In this document: positions 9,759 through 18,438 of the stretch, in pieces
How the letters are laid out: the number at the start of each line of letters is the position of its first letter
Position numbering within the stretch: the stretch's first letter is position 1
Source: Chloroflexota bacterium
Lineage (GTDB): Bacteria > Chloroflexota > Dehalococcoidia > JABGRK01
Direction of reading: 5' to 3'
Length of the DNA: 64,000 nucleotides
Assembly (NCBI GenBank): GCA_018648325.1
Contig: JABGRK010000012.1
Span: forward strand, 102,549 to 166,548
The notes under the pieces: generated by a model
Told to the model about the DNA's origin: nothing
The model's input: only the letters and a program-made list of their open reading frames with translations
Database searches by the model: none
Made by a program: the position numbers and the translations under genes

Positions 9759-10592
9759 ATAATCAAAAAGCAAAATATTATTATTTCCCTTGCTTTATTT
9801 GTAGCATTAATAATCTACATTCCTACATTCATATGGTTAACTAATAATTGGATTAATAATCCCTATTACAGCCATGGATTTATTGTACCCATTGTGTCCG
9901 GTTCTGTTTTTTGGATAAGGCGTAATAGGCTGGTTTTAGGGAAGCCTTCATTAAATGGATATATTATTATTGGTGTGGGCTTAACAGTTTATTTGTTATC
10001 CTATATATGGAAAATGGAATATATTACTGCGTTATCCTTCCCACTAGTGTTATTCGGAACAATAACTGTTATATGCGGGAAGGCTAATGCACGGGCCTTT
10101 TTATTTCCCATATTGTTTATGTTTTTAATGATACCCTTGCCCTTGGTTTCAACAGTTAGTTCCTCCTTGCAGGTTGTAGCCACTCATTCATCAGCATGGA
10201 TAACTGGTTTGGTCTTAAGCGACGTAGTAACCAGTGGAAATCAAATTTATCTTCCTAATGCCAGCTTCACTGTTGGTACTGCTTGTAGCGGCATACACAG
10301 CGTAATAGCATTGCTGACTGTCTCCGCTGTTCTTGTCTTTCTGGAAAGTGGTCCCGCATGGAAAAAGTCTACAATATTCCTATCTGCTATTCCCGTGGCA
10401 ATTATCACGAATATTCTGAGGATTGTATCTGTGCTTCTTATAGCGAGCTGGTGGAATCCTGAAGTAGCAATTAACTATTTTCATGGAATCTCTGGGATAT
10501 TGTCATATGCGTTTGCTATTATCATATTTATAACACTTGCTAAATTACTTCAATGTAGGTTTAGAACGTGGGCAGAAATAAAAAATGATTGA
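9759..10592 (+). CDS. Exosortase/archaeosortase family protein
   Basis: Catalytic-type Cys 'GTACSGIHS', Arg 'NILRIVSV' and His 'YFHGISG'. The same frame upstream of track start 9894 encodes 'FIWLTNNWINNPYYSHGFIVP', the exosortase N-terminal signature. No ATG/GTG/TTG in this frame after stop 9756-9758. Confidence 0.85.
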   Translation: MIKKQNIIISLALFVALIIYIPTFIWLTNNWINNPYYSHGFIVPIVSGSVFWIRRNRLVLGKPSLNGYIIIGVGLTVYLLSYIWKMEYITALSFPLVLFGTITVICGKANARAFLFPILFMFLMIPLPLVSTVSSSLQVVATHSSAWITGLVLSDVVTSGNQIYLPNASFTVGTACSGIHSVIALLTVSAVLVFLESGPAWKKSTIFLSAIPVAIITNILRIVSVLLIASWWNPEVAINYFHGISGILSYAFAIIIFITLAKLLQCRFRTWAEIKND

Positions 10593-11460
10593 ATATAAAC
10601 AGTATGCTCCATTGCTTGGTCTGTTTATGCTAGCGATATTGTTTGTATTTCTATTATCAACACCAGATGATTTTACTAGTCGCCAAATGCATTTTAGTAC
10701 TCAATTACATAGCGGAACAGCAAGCGATGTACGCGTTAATGCAAGCTTGGAATTAGGCGATGACGTGCAACTGCAAAGTTTCCCCTATGAACTATCCGAT
10801 TTTATTGGATTTGATCAATCCATAGGGTCATTAAAGGAAACCTTGGGTGCGGATTCTATACTTTTCAGAGGGTACACTAATGAAGAGTCATCTCAGCTTA
10901 TATTCCTTCTAATAGTGCAAAGTAAGAGCAGTTTAAGTTTCCATTCACCACGTGGTTGTTACCAAGCTCTTGGGTACGAAATAGAAGAAGAGTCGGAAGA
11001 AATAATCCACGTTGCTGATCCATCGTGGACGCCAACACATCTTATAAATTACGAAGCTCTACCGGACTGGGCAAAACAAGAATTAGCCGTGTCGCCATAT
11101 GGAGGCTATTTACCAGTTAATAAAATCGTAGTATCCAAAATTGAAGGAGTAGAAATTAAGGAGCGGAGGGTAGCCCTCTACTTTTACATCAAGAGATGGC
11201 CAAGCAGTGATACGATCGATATGATCCGGGTATCAATGGTGGTACCTACATCAGGTGAATATGAAGAGTCGTTGAATGTTGCCAGAGAATTCATGGGTTA
11301 TACAGTGCCTCTTATACTTGAACCTTATGATGGGGGGGATGAACAGATATTGATTTTATCAATATTATCCTGGGGAGTAGGTGGATATTTTCTTATTATT
11401 TTGTTGTTATCTATTTGTTTATCTTTAGTTGCATTCCCCAAACTATTTAAAAAGAAATGA
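10585..11460 (+). CDS. EpsI-like exosortase-associated protein with C-terminal TM segment
   Basis: 'LIFLLIVQSKSSLSFHSPRGCYQALGYEIEEES' resembles the EpsI 'HSPxxC' region; 8-nt overlap with exosortase ORF. Confidence 0.75.
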   Translation: MIEYKQYAPLLGLFMLAILFVFLLSTPDDFTSRQMHFSTQLHSGTASDVRVNASLELGDDVQLQSFPYELSDFIGFDQSIGSLKETLGADSILFRGYTNEESSQLIFLLIVQSKSSLSFHSPRGCYQALGYEIEEESEEIIHVADPSWTPTHLINYEALPDWAKQELAVSPYGGYLPVNKIVVSKIEGVEIKERRVALYFYIKRWPSSDTIDMIRVSMVVPTSGEYEESLNVAREFMGYTVPLILEPYDGGDEQILILSILSWGVGGYFLIILLLSICLSLVAFPKLFKKK

Positions 11461-11498
11461 TAAATAGTGCCAAATAACTGGAGGCTCGTTACATAGGA

Positions 11499-12263
11499 AT
11501 GGATAAAGATCTTAAATCATTGTTGCCATTGTTGGCATATCTCTTAGCTATAATTACAGCAGAGTTACTTACTATATTAATCAATCCCTTTTGGGGAGTA
11601 TTGTGCAATATTGTACTGTTATTCGTAATTATTATTCATTCTTCAAGATCACTGACCAGTGCTCCAAATCAACTAATAGCATCACTTGCTTTAGTCCCAC
11701 TAATAAGGATTATCAGTTTATCCATTCCACTCGCTAGTATCTCACAACTTTGGCAATTCGCTATTATCTATATGCCATTACTGTTGGTCACAATCGTTGT
11801 TGCTCGCATATTGAATATAAGTGTAAAGCAACTTGGTATAAGTATAAGATTCAGTTGGCTACAGATAGTAATAGTATTATCTGGGCTTATTATCGGGGCA
11901 GTTGAGTATATAATATTGAAACCTGATCCTCTATTAACTGATTATTCCTGGGATAAAGTATTATCTTATTCAATTATTTTTATTGCCTGTCCTGGTTTTA
12001 TAGAGGAGTTAATCTTTCGTGGAGTATTACAGCATACGGCAGCTATGACTTTAAGACGTTGGGGAATTGTCTATGTTAGCATAATATTCGCTATTCTTCA
12101 TTTAGGTTTCCTTTCTTGGGTTTTTGTATTTTTTGTATTTTTTGTTTCACTATATTTAGGCTGGATGGCAAAAAAAACAGGATCACTATTTGGAGTGATC
12201 CTCGCACATGGTTTAGCTAATATTATATTGTTTATAGTTATGCCTGTTTTATTAATACAATGA
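11499..12263 (+). CDS. CPBP (CAAX/Abi) family intramembrane metalloprotease
   Basis: 'PGFIEELIFRGVLQH' (EExxxR), 'FAILHLGF', 'VILAHGLANIILF'; multiple TM segments. Confidence 0.85.
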   Translation: MDKDLKSLLPLLAYLLAIITAELLTILINPFWGVLCNIVLLFVIIIHSSRSLTSAPNQLIASLALVPLIRIISLSIPLASISQLWQFAIIYMPLLLVTIVVARILNISVKQLGISIRFSWLQIVIVLSGLIIGAVEYIILKPDPLLTDYSWDKVLSYSIIFIACPGFIEELIFRGVLQHTAAMTLRRWGIVYVSIIFAILHLGFLSWVFVFFVFFVSLYLGWMAKKTGSLFGVILAHGLANIILFIVMPVLLIQ

Positions 12264-12494
12264 TACTGTGACAAATTTATCGACTACCATAACACTAAAC
12301 AATATAAAGAATGGCACAACGATAATATTCATATCAGTGACTACACGAAGCCAATAACGGTTTTTACTCGCTTTCGCAATTTCAACGATAATTAAAATAA
12401 TAATTAGAGATAATGCCACCAAAAGTGAAAGAGCACTCACAAGACTATAAGTCATGCCAGTCACTATCGTCGTCGTTGTCACTGTTACTATCAT
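12252..12494 (-). CDS. Possible small two-TM membrane protein
   Basis: Hydrophobic ORF 'MIVTVTTTTIVTGMTYSLVSALSLLVALSLIIILIIVEIAKASKNRYWLRVVTDMNIIVVPFFILFSVMVVDKF'; convergent with the CPBP gene. Confidence 0.4.
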   Translation of the reverse strand: MIVTVTTTTIVTGMTYSLVSALSLLVALSLIIILIIVEIAKASKNRYWLRVVTDMNIIVVPFFILFSVMVVDKFVTVSLY

Positions 12495-12671
12495 AATATC
12501 TATCCCCAAGACTGTATTATCTGACCACAATATTTATCATATTGTATGTTATTTGTCAAGCATTGCTCCAACATACAATATGATAAAGGAGTTTGCCAAA
12601 TTTCATGCTTAAAAGCCAGCCACATATTATTGCCCATAGTACCAAATTGAGGAATTTTATCAGATTCTACA

Positions 12672-12734
12672 CCCCAACATGCTCTCGAAATGGTATCACC
12701 CAATCGTATGCATGAGTGGATAAACATCCCGATA
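12672..12734 (+). promoter_or_regulatory. Intergenic element copy 2 (shared with 8095-8146)
   Basis: 'cccaacatgctctcgaaatggtatcacccaatcgtatgcatgagtggataaacatcccgata', gapless match to copy 1. Confidence 0.6.
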
Positions 12735-12789
12735 AATATAACGAATATACAAAACAGTATTCGTATGAAATTATATACGTCTCGACTTG

Positions 12790-12818
12790 TTGACATTTCA
12801 TTAGCATGGGCATATTAT
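12790..12818 (+). promoter_or_regulatory. Candidate sigma70 promoter of histidine kinase gene
   Basis: TTGACA - 17 nt - TATTAT. Confidence 0.5.
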
Positions 12819-12864
12819 CAAGTGCAATTAATCTATGCAACATGTCTTTCTAGGGAGATAGTTA

Positions 12865-15573
12865 ATGAAGAATGACAGGGACAAGACAAAAGAACAATTG
12901 ATCATTGAGTTAGAGGAAATGCGTCAACAGATGGCAGAAAGGCTTGAGACCGCTGCAAATGAAGCTTTGCAGTTTAAGAAAGCATTGGATCAGGTGTCCT
13001 CATATGTCTATATTAAGGATACGAAATCTCGTTATCGTTACGCAAATGAATTAACACTAAAACTATTCGGATGTTCGGCCAAAGAGTTGGGCGGTTGCGC
13101 AGATTCCAACTTTTTCCCTCCAGATGTTGCAAAACGACTACGCAAAATCGACTTACGTGTCCTGCATGGTGAGCAGACTTCGGAAGAAATTGTATCTGTA
13201 CGTGATAGTGGCGAACAGCAAATATTTCTAGAAGTTAAGACTCCGCTGCGCTCAAAAAACAGAGAGGAGATTATTGGTTTACTGGGCATCTCAACAGACA
13301 TCACCGAGCGCAAGCAGGTAGAGGAGAAGTTAAATCTACAGGCATCACTTCTTGAACAAATTGATAGTGCCATAATTACTATAGATTTCAATAATATCAT
13401 CTTATCTTGGAATAAACGTGCTGAAGTTATGTATCAGTGGACAAACGAAGAAGCGGTGGGGAAAAACATCACAGAATTATTAGCTCCTGATGAATTGAAA
13501 GAGCAAACATTGGTTAACTTTGAACAGCTTAATAGAGACGGTCACTGGGAGGGTGATTATGAAGTACTGAGGAAAGATGGGAGTAAGATACCAGTCCATA
13601 TCGTTAACACATACTTGACGGACCTGAGTGGGAAAAATATAGGATTCATCGGTATGAGCAATGATATCACAGAGCGCAAGCTTTCAGAAAAGAAAATCAT
13701 AGAGTACTCGAAAAATCTGAAGATGGCACAGAGGATAGCCGAAATTGGGAATTGGAGATGGAACCCGAAAACAAACACACTGATTTGGTCAGAGCAAACC
13801 TATCGGCACCTCGGCTTTGAACCAGGCGAAGTCAATCCCACATTTGAGCTCTATGAGAATATGCTCCATCCTGATGACAGGGATAAGGTAAACGAAACCA
13901 TCCAACTATCGTTAGAAACAGGTGAACCTTACAGCCTAGAGATGAGAATGTTTCCAAAAGGCGGTGGAGAGAAAACCTTTCTCTCAGCAGTCGAGATAAT
14001 GCATGATGATAAAAGTGAAGCCGATATTTTCTACGGCACTATGCTTGATATTACTGAGAGCAGGCAGGCAGAGAGTGAATTATTGAAACAACAGCATTTC
14101 CTTGAAAAAGCTCAAGAGATGGGACATATAGGCACATGGATACTTGATATTACAAATAATATTCTTAAATGGACTGATGAGAACTACAAAATTTTTGGAG
14201 TAACTGTTGGAACAGAGTTAGACTATGAGAGATTTATTAATATCGTTCACCCTGAAGATAGAGCTACTATAGACTCTGCATGGAGAGATGCCTTGGAACA
14301 TGTGCCCTACAATGTTGAACACCGACTTCTGGTAAACGGGAAGACAAAGTGGGTACGCCAAGAAGCTAAAGTTAGATTTGATGAATCTGGGAAAGCAATA
14401 AGTGCAATCGGGTTTACGCAGGATATCACCGAGCGCAAGCAATCTGATAATATAATCAAGGAATACTCAGAAAACTTGGAGCACATGATTGAGAAGAGAA
14501 CAAAAGAAGTAAAAAAGGCAACAGAAGAGTTTGAGCGTATTTTCAAGCTGTCATCTGATATGATTTGTATTGCCGATCTAAAAACAGTCAACTTCCTCAA
14601 AGTAAATCCGGCCTTTACCAGCGTCCTTGGTTACAATGAGCAAGAGCTGCTCAGCAGTTCTATCATGGATTTTGTTCACCCAGATGATAAAGAAACAACC
14701 AGCGAACGTGCAAGATATCAACTCAATAATAAAAAATCGATTCTCGACTTTAATAACCGTTACATATGTAAGGATGGCTCAGTAAAATACCTCGAGTGGA
14801 CCGGCTCACCAGTTTATGATAAAGGAATAACCTATGCTATAGCACGTGATGCCACCGAACGCAAAGAGGCAGAAAAGGAGCTTGCCGAGGCCAACGACAA
14901 AGTTGCGCAAGCCCAAAGACTCACAGAAATAGGCCAACTTGCTACAGGAATAGCCCACGAGTTACGTAATCCACTGGCCATCATCAACAATGCCGCATAC
15001 TACCTGAAAATGAAACTGGCGAATAGTGATGAAAATATAACAAAATCTCTTAATCATCTGGAGACACAAGTGTTCAGGTCATCCAATATTATCGAAGGAC
15101 TGCTTGATTTTGCCAACACCAAGCAACCTAATTTGAGTAATGTTGATCTGCAGTCTGTAGTTGAAGAAACCATAAACTCAATATCTATACCCAAGTCAGT
15201 AGCGGTAAATATTGATATGGCAAAAGACCTGCCCGTGCTTGAAGTTGATAGAGAGCAAATGTTACGTGTGTTCAGTAACCTGATTAATAATTCCATTCAG
15301 GCAATACACGACAGCGGAAAGCTATCCATATCCAGCAAAAAGGTTGGCAACTACATAGTAACCGATGTAACTGATACAGGAAGAGGAATATCTCCTCATA
15401 ACATAGAGAAGATATTTGATGCCATGTTTACCACAAAGTCTTCTATGGGTGGCATTGGAATAGGTCTTGCTATTACCAAGACACTGGTTGAGGCAAACAA
15501 GGGGACCATTACTGTTAGAAGCACGGAGGGTAAAGGGACTATCTTCACTGTAAAATTACCAATTGTGCAATGA
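12865..15573 (+). CDS. Multi-PAS (about five) sensor histidine kinase
   Basis: Repeated PAS/PAC modules ending 'DITERK'; HisKA 'ATGIAHELRNPLAIINNAAYYL'; HATPase 'DTGRGISPHNIEKIFDAMFTTKSSMGGIGIGLAI'. Confidence 0.95.
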   Translation: MKNDRDKTKEQLIIELEEMRQQMAERLETAANEALQFKKALDQVSSYVYIKDTKSRYRYANELTLKLFGCSAKELGGCADSNFFPPDVAKRLRKIDLRVLHGEQTSEEIVSVRDSGEQQIFLEVKTPLRSKNREEIIGLLGISTDITERKQVEEKLNLQASLLEQIDSAIITIDFNNIILSWNKRAEVMYQWTNEEAVGKNITELLAPDELKEQTLVNFEQLNRDGHWEGDYEVLRKDGSKIPVHIVNTYLTDLSGKNIGFIGMSNDITERKLSEKKIIEYSKNLKMAQRIAEIGNWRWNPKTNTLIWSEQTYRHLGFEPGEVNPTFELYENMLHPDDRDKVNETIQLSLETGEPYSLEMRMFPKGGGEKTFLSAVEIMHDDKSEADIFYGTMLDITESRQAESELLKQQHFLEKAQEMGHIGTWILDITNNILKWTDENYKIFGVTVGTELDYERFINIVHPEDRATIDSAWRDALEHVPYNVEHRLLVNGKTKWVRQEAKVRFDESGKAISAIGFTQDITERKQSDNIIKEYSENLEHMIEKRTKEVKKATEEFERIFKLSSDMICIADLKTVNFLKVNPAFTSVLGYNEQELLSSSIMDFVHPDDKETTSERARYQLNNKKSILDFNNRYICKDGSVKYLEWTGSPVYDKGITYAIARDATERKEAEKELAEANDKVAQAQRLTEIGQLATGIAHELRNPLAIINNAAYYLKMKLANSDENITKSLNHLETQVFRSSNIIEGLLDFANTKQPNLSNVDLQSVVEETINSISIPKSVAVNIDMAKDLPVLEVDREQMLRVFSNLINNSIQAIHDSGKLSISSKKVGNYIVTDVTDTGRGISPHNIEKIFDAMFTTKSSMGGIGIGLAITKTLVEANKGTITVRSTEGKGTIFTVKLPIVQ

Positions 15574-15777
15574 TTAAAGTTGATTTCTATTAAAGGACCT
15601 CTCAAATATTCTCCAAGTGGCGCCCTAGTTTCACCCTAATGTACTCTATGACATCACCTCTCTTAGTAGCCACACAATATAGCGTTATTACCCTTGACAC
15701 GTTGTAACTGCGAGAGTATTCTGTAATCCGATATATATGTTATTGAATCTTTATTTGCAGACAATGGAGACTCAGGC

Positions 15778-15990
15778 TTGCTGAAAATAAATCCCATTTC
15801 AATAAAACATGGCCTGCCTGATATCATAAATGCTGTGAACCGAATACTGGATGTTGACGTGTCTATCTATGACGAGTTGTTTTTTGCTGAAGCCATTAGT
15901 AGGCGACTTACCGAAACATCTATCAAAACAGCAAGTGCATATTTGGAGTATTTATCGAAGAATCCCGCAGAGGCAAAACTACTTGCCGAC
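15778..15990 (+). pseudogene. CheR-type methyltransferase N-terminal fragment
   Basis: 'EAISRRLTETSIKTASAYLEYLSKNPAEAKLLADS' resembles the CheR N-terminal domain; the frame then runs into an oppositely oriented integrase remnant. Confidence 0.4.
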
Positions 15991-16576
15991 TCTTGCCCAT
16001 TTTCCCGTCCCTTATCATTATGCTTTTATTATCAAGATCTATGTCATTGATGGTTAGGTTTGTAAGCTCGCTAAGGCGCGCTCCGCTTTCCATAAACAGG
16101 CACACGATAGCAGTATTTCGTGCAGATCGCATCTTTTCTCTGGCAGTATGAGCCTGCTTGTGTTCCAGATCTAATGCTTGGGTTAGGCGTAGAACATGAT
16201 CTGGCTTGCATGGCTCAATAATAGGAGCACGTGGGGCCCTTAATGAGATGCCATCCATAGGATTGATTTCCAGTATTCCTTCATGAATTGCCCAGCTTGA
16301 ATAGCGCTTCAACGCGCGATAATAGGGCCACCGATAGCTGTTTATATCGCGCTCTCTACTAGTTGGTTCATTATGCGGGGTGAGATCGTGCAGGAACGCC
16401 TGGATATCTCTTTTGGATACCAAGGTGGGGGAATTTATACCATGTGTCTCTGAGGCCCATTTAGCGAAGCTTTTGACTCTACTGTGATAGTAGTCTACTG
16501 TCTTAGGCTTTACCTGCAGTTCAAGTTCGTATTTGAAGCCGTCTAAAGCCCATTGCCAAGTATTTTGTTGTACCAT
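15923..16576 (-). pseudogene. Truncated tyrosine recombinase/integrase (C-terminal catalytic part missing)
   Basis: SAM-like N-domain and 'MRSARNTAIVCLFMESGARLSELTNLTINDIDLDNKSIMIRDGKMGKSRQVVLPL'; ends before the HxxR and Y motifs. Confidence 0.75.
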
Positions 16577-16681
16577 TGCATTTTTGGGGAGCCCGCCCTG
16601 TGCAGGTTGTCTGCACTAGCTATATGTTGTATTTATACTTCCAACTCATGCAGGCTGTCAAGAGCCTGTTGCTTAGCTTCA

Positions 16682-16757
16682 TGGAGCGGGAGACGAGACT
16701 CGAACTCGCGACAGCCTGCTTGGGAAGCAGGTACTCTACCAACTGAGTTACTCCCGC
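16682..16757 (-). tRNA. tRNA-Gly (CCC), CCA encoded
   Basis: Reverse complement GCGGGAGTAACTCAGTTGGTAGAGTACCTGCTTCCCAAGCAGGCTGTCGCGAGTTCGAGTCTCGTCTCCCGCTCCA folds as a cloverleaf; anticodon loop TTCCCAA. Confidence 0.95.
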
Positions 16758-16850
16758 ACATAAAGTATTATAGTAATGCGAGAGAAGAAGTGTCAACGGG
16801 GAACGCTGGTTTTACGCCAAAAAATCATGCGAAAATCGGCTGAAGATAAT

Positions 16851-17069
16851 CTACTTTGGAGGACCCGGCTTAATCATTTGACAGTTAGGCAATATAATAG
16901 TGATTTCCGGTGGGCTTATTCCATCAGTGTCGGGATCAATATTGAAGACTGGTTTATTTCCAGAGCCCGCATCAATTAGGATACTGTATGGTGGAGAGGC
17001 CGAAACCGACGCGACCGACGAAATTGATAACAGCAATCCGATGACTATGCCTATAATGATTTTTTTCAA
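16851..17069 (-). CDS. Small secreted protein
   Basis: 72 aa with signal peptide 'MKKIIIGIVIGLLLSISSVASVSA'. Confidence 0.5.
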   Translation of the reverse strand: MKKIIIGIVIGLLLSISSVASVSASPPYSILIDAGSGNKPVFNIDPDTDGISPPEITIILPNCQMIKPGPPK

Positions 17070-17173
17070 CTGCTGCCTCCTTTTGGGTTTCTGTCAGCAT
17101 TATACCATCACAAACAAGATTTTTTTATAATTTTTACTTGCGGGCTAGTTAGTGGGTGCGTTACACTTGAAGT

Positions 17174-17785
17174 ATGCATTACGGACGTGGCGGCTATGGC
17201 CGTCCTAACTTAAATGTGCTTTGGACAATCATTGGCATAAACATTGTCGTATTTATTATAGATTTGATGGTTCAATATTCTTCTTTATCCCGTGATCTGG
17301 GCTACTTTTTTGCACTTTACCCTCTTTTCGTATGGAACGAACCATGGACACTTATAACCAGTATGTTCATGCACGCCGATATGATGCATATATTTTTCAA
17401 CATGCTTTGGCTTTATTTCTTTGGCTCGTACATAATTATGCTGGTGGGAGATCGTAAGTTTTTGATGGTGTATTTCATTGGTGGGATTGTTGGAGGATTG
17501 TTTTACGTATGGCTGGCTGCCTTTCCGTATCCTCCTGCTGTTGGTGCATCGGGGGCGGTTTTTGCGCTGGGTGGCATGCTGGCAGTAATGCAGCCCAAAC
17601 TCAAGGTGATGCTTATGTTTATACCTGTGCCGCTATCGCTTTGGGTGGTGGTCACTGGAAGCTTCCTTCTCGGCTTCATTTTTCCTAATATTGCCTGGCA
17701 GGGACATTTGGGTGGCCTATTGGTTGGCATGGCATTCGGGTTTTACTTTAGGCGCAAACCGCGTCGTATCATTTTTTATCGGTAA
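17174..17785 (+). CDS. Rhomboid family intramembrane serine protease
   Basis: 'GASGAVFALGGM' catalytic Ser motif; 'WQGHLGGLLVGMAFG' catalytic His. Confidence 0.92.
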   Translation: MHYGRGGYGRPNLNVLWTIIGINIVVFIIDLMVQYSSLSRDLGYFFALYPLFVWNEPWTLITSMFMHADMMHIFFNMLWLYFFGSYIIMLVGDRKFLMVYFIGGIVGGLFYVWLAAFPYPPAVGASGAVFALGGMLAVMQPKLKVMLMFIPVPLSLWVVVTGSFLLGFIFPNIAWQGHLGGLLVGMAFGFYFRRKPRRIIFYR

Positions 17786-18438
17786 ACTTCGTTCGACGAT
17801 TTTTCTCGAGACCTCTTAACATTGATGCCTCAAACTGTCTTTTCGGCTAACCAAAACGAGCTTCGTGGTACTTGGACAACTTCATTCTGCTGCGCTAGCA
17901 TGAGGTTACTGCTTATATATTCCTGATACTCTTGGACAATTGAATAACACAACATCGTAAGTTATCGCTATAAAACACTTGTGTGCTTGCCTTAGGTACG
18001 CCTTCTTGCCTGATACAGGACGGTGACTGCTGGATATAAATACAAGCTGTATAGAAGTGATAATCGCGTGGTGGTTGTTGCCAGTCACTTTTAGTAGCAT
18101 TGGACATTGTGACGTGCAAAGATATGTCTTATATTTCGAGGCCTTTTTGAGTTGTGCGCGCTTTTACCTGTCGGGTTGCCAATCATATGTGTTGGTGTGC
18201 CAGAGGCGGATGCTAGACGCCGTTTACTCTTGCCGTGTCTGGGATAGCTTGCTTACCTATGTATATCTACATATAGCCTAAGTGAGTGTTTTTGATATTC
18301 CTCTTTTACATCTCCCATTAGTACATTTGTATTCAATCATGCCCGTTGATATATCTGCCTGGTCATATTCCTTTCAAGTTGCGCGGTACTCCCTTTGCGG
18401 ATATTATAGATATCTAAATGGCAAGGAGGCAGAGGACA

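Noticed and set aside
12500-12796. 98-aa minus ORF spanning the intergenic element
   Set aside because: Covers the conserved non-coding element and the HK promoter; low-complexity, no recognisable domain.
16553-16843. 96-aa ORF containing 'GRRDSNSRQPAWEAGTLPTELLP'
   Set aside because: Classic spurious translation of a tRNA gene (tRNA-Gly on the opposite strand).
17785-18438. Intergenic stretch with small ORFs on both strands
   Set aside because: No convincing coding pattern, repeat or RNA structure could be supported by eye; short 'cttggacaa' repeats are too weak.
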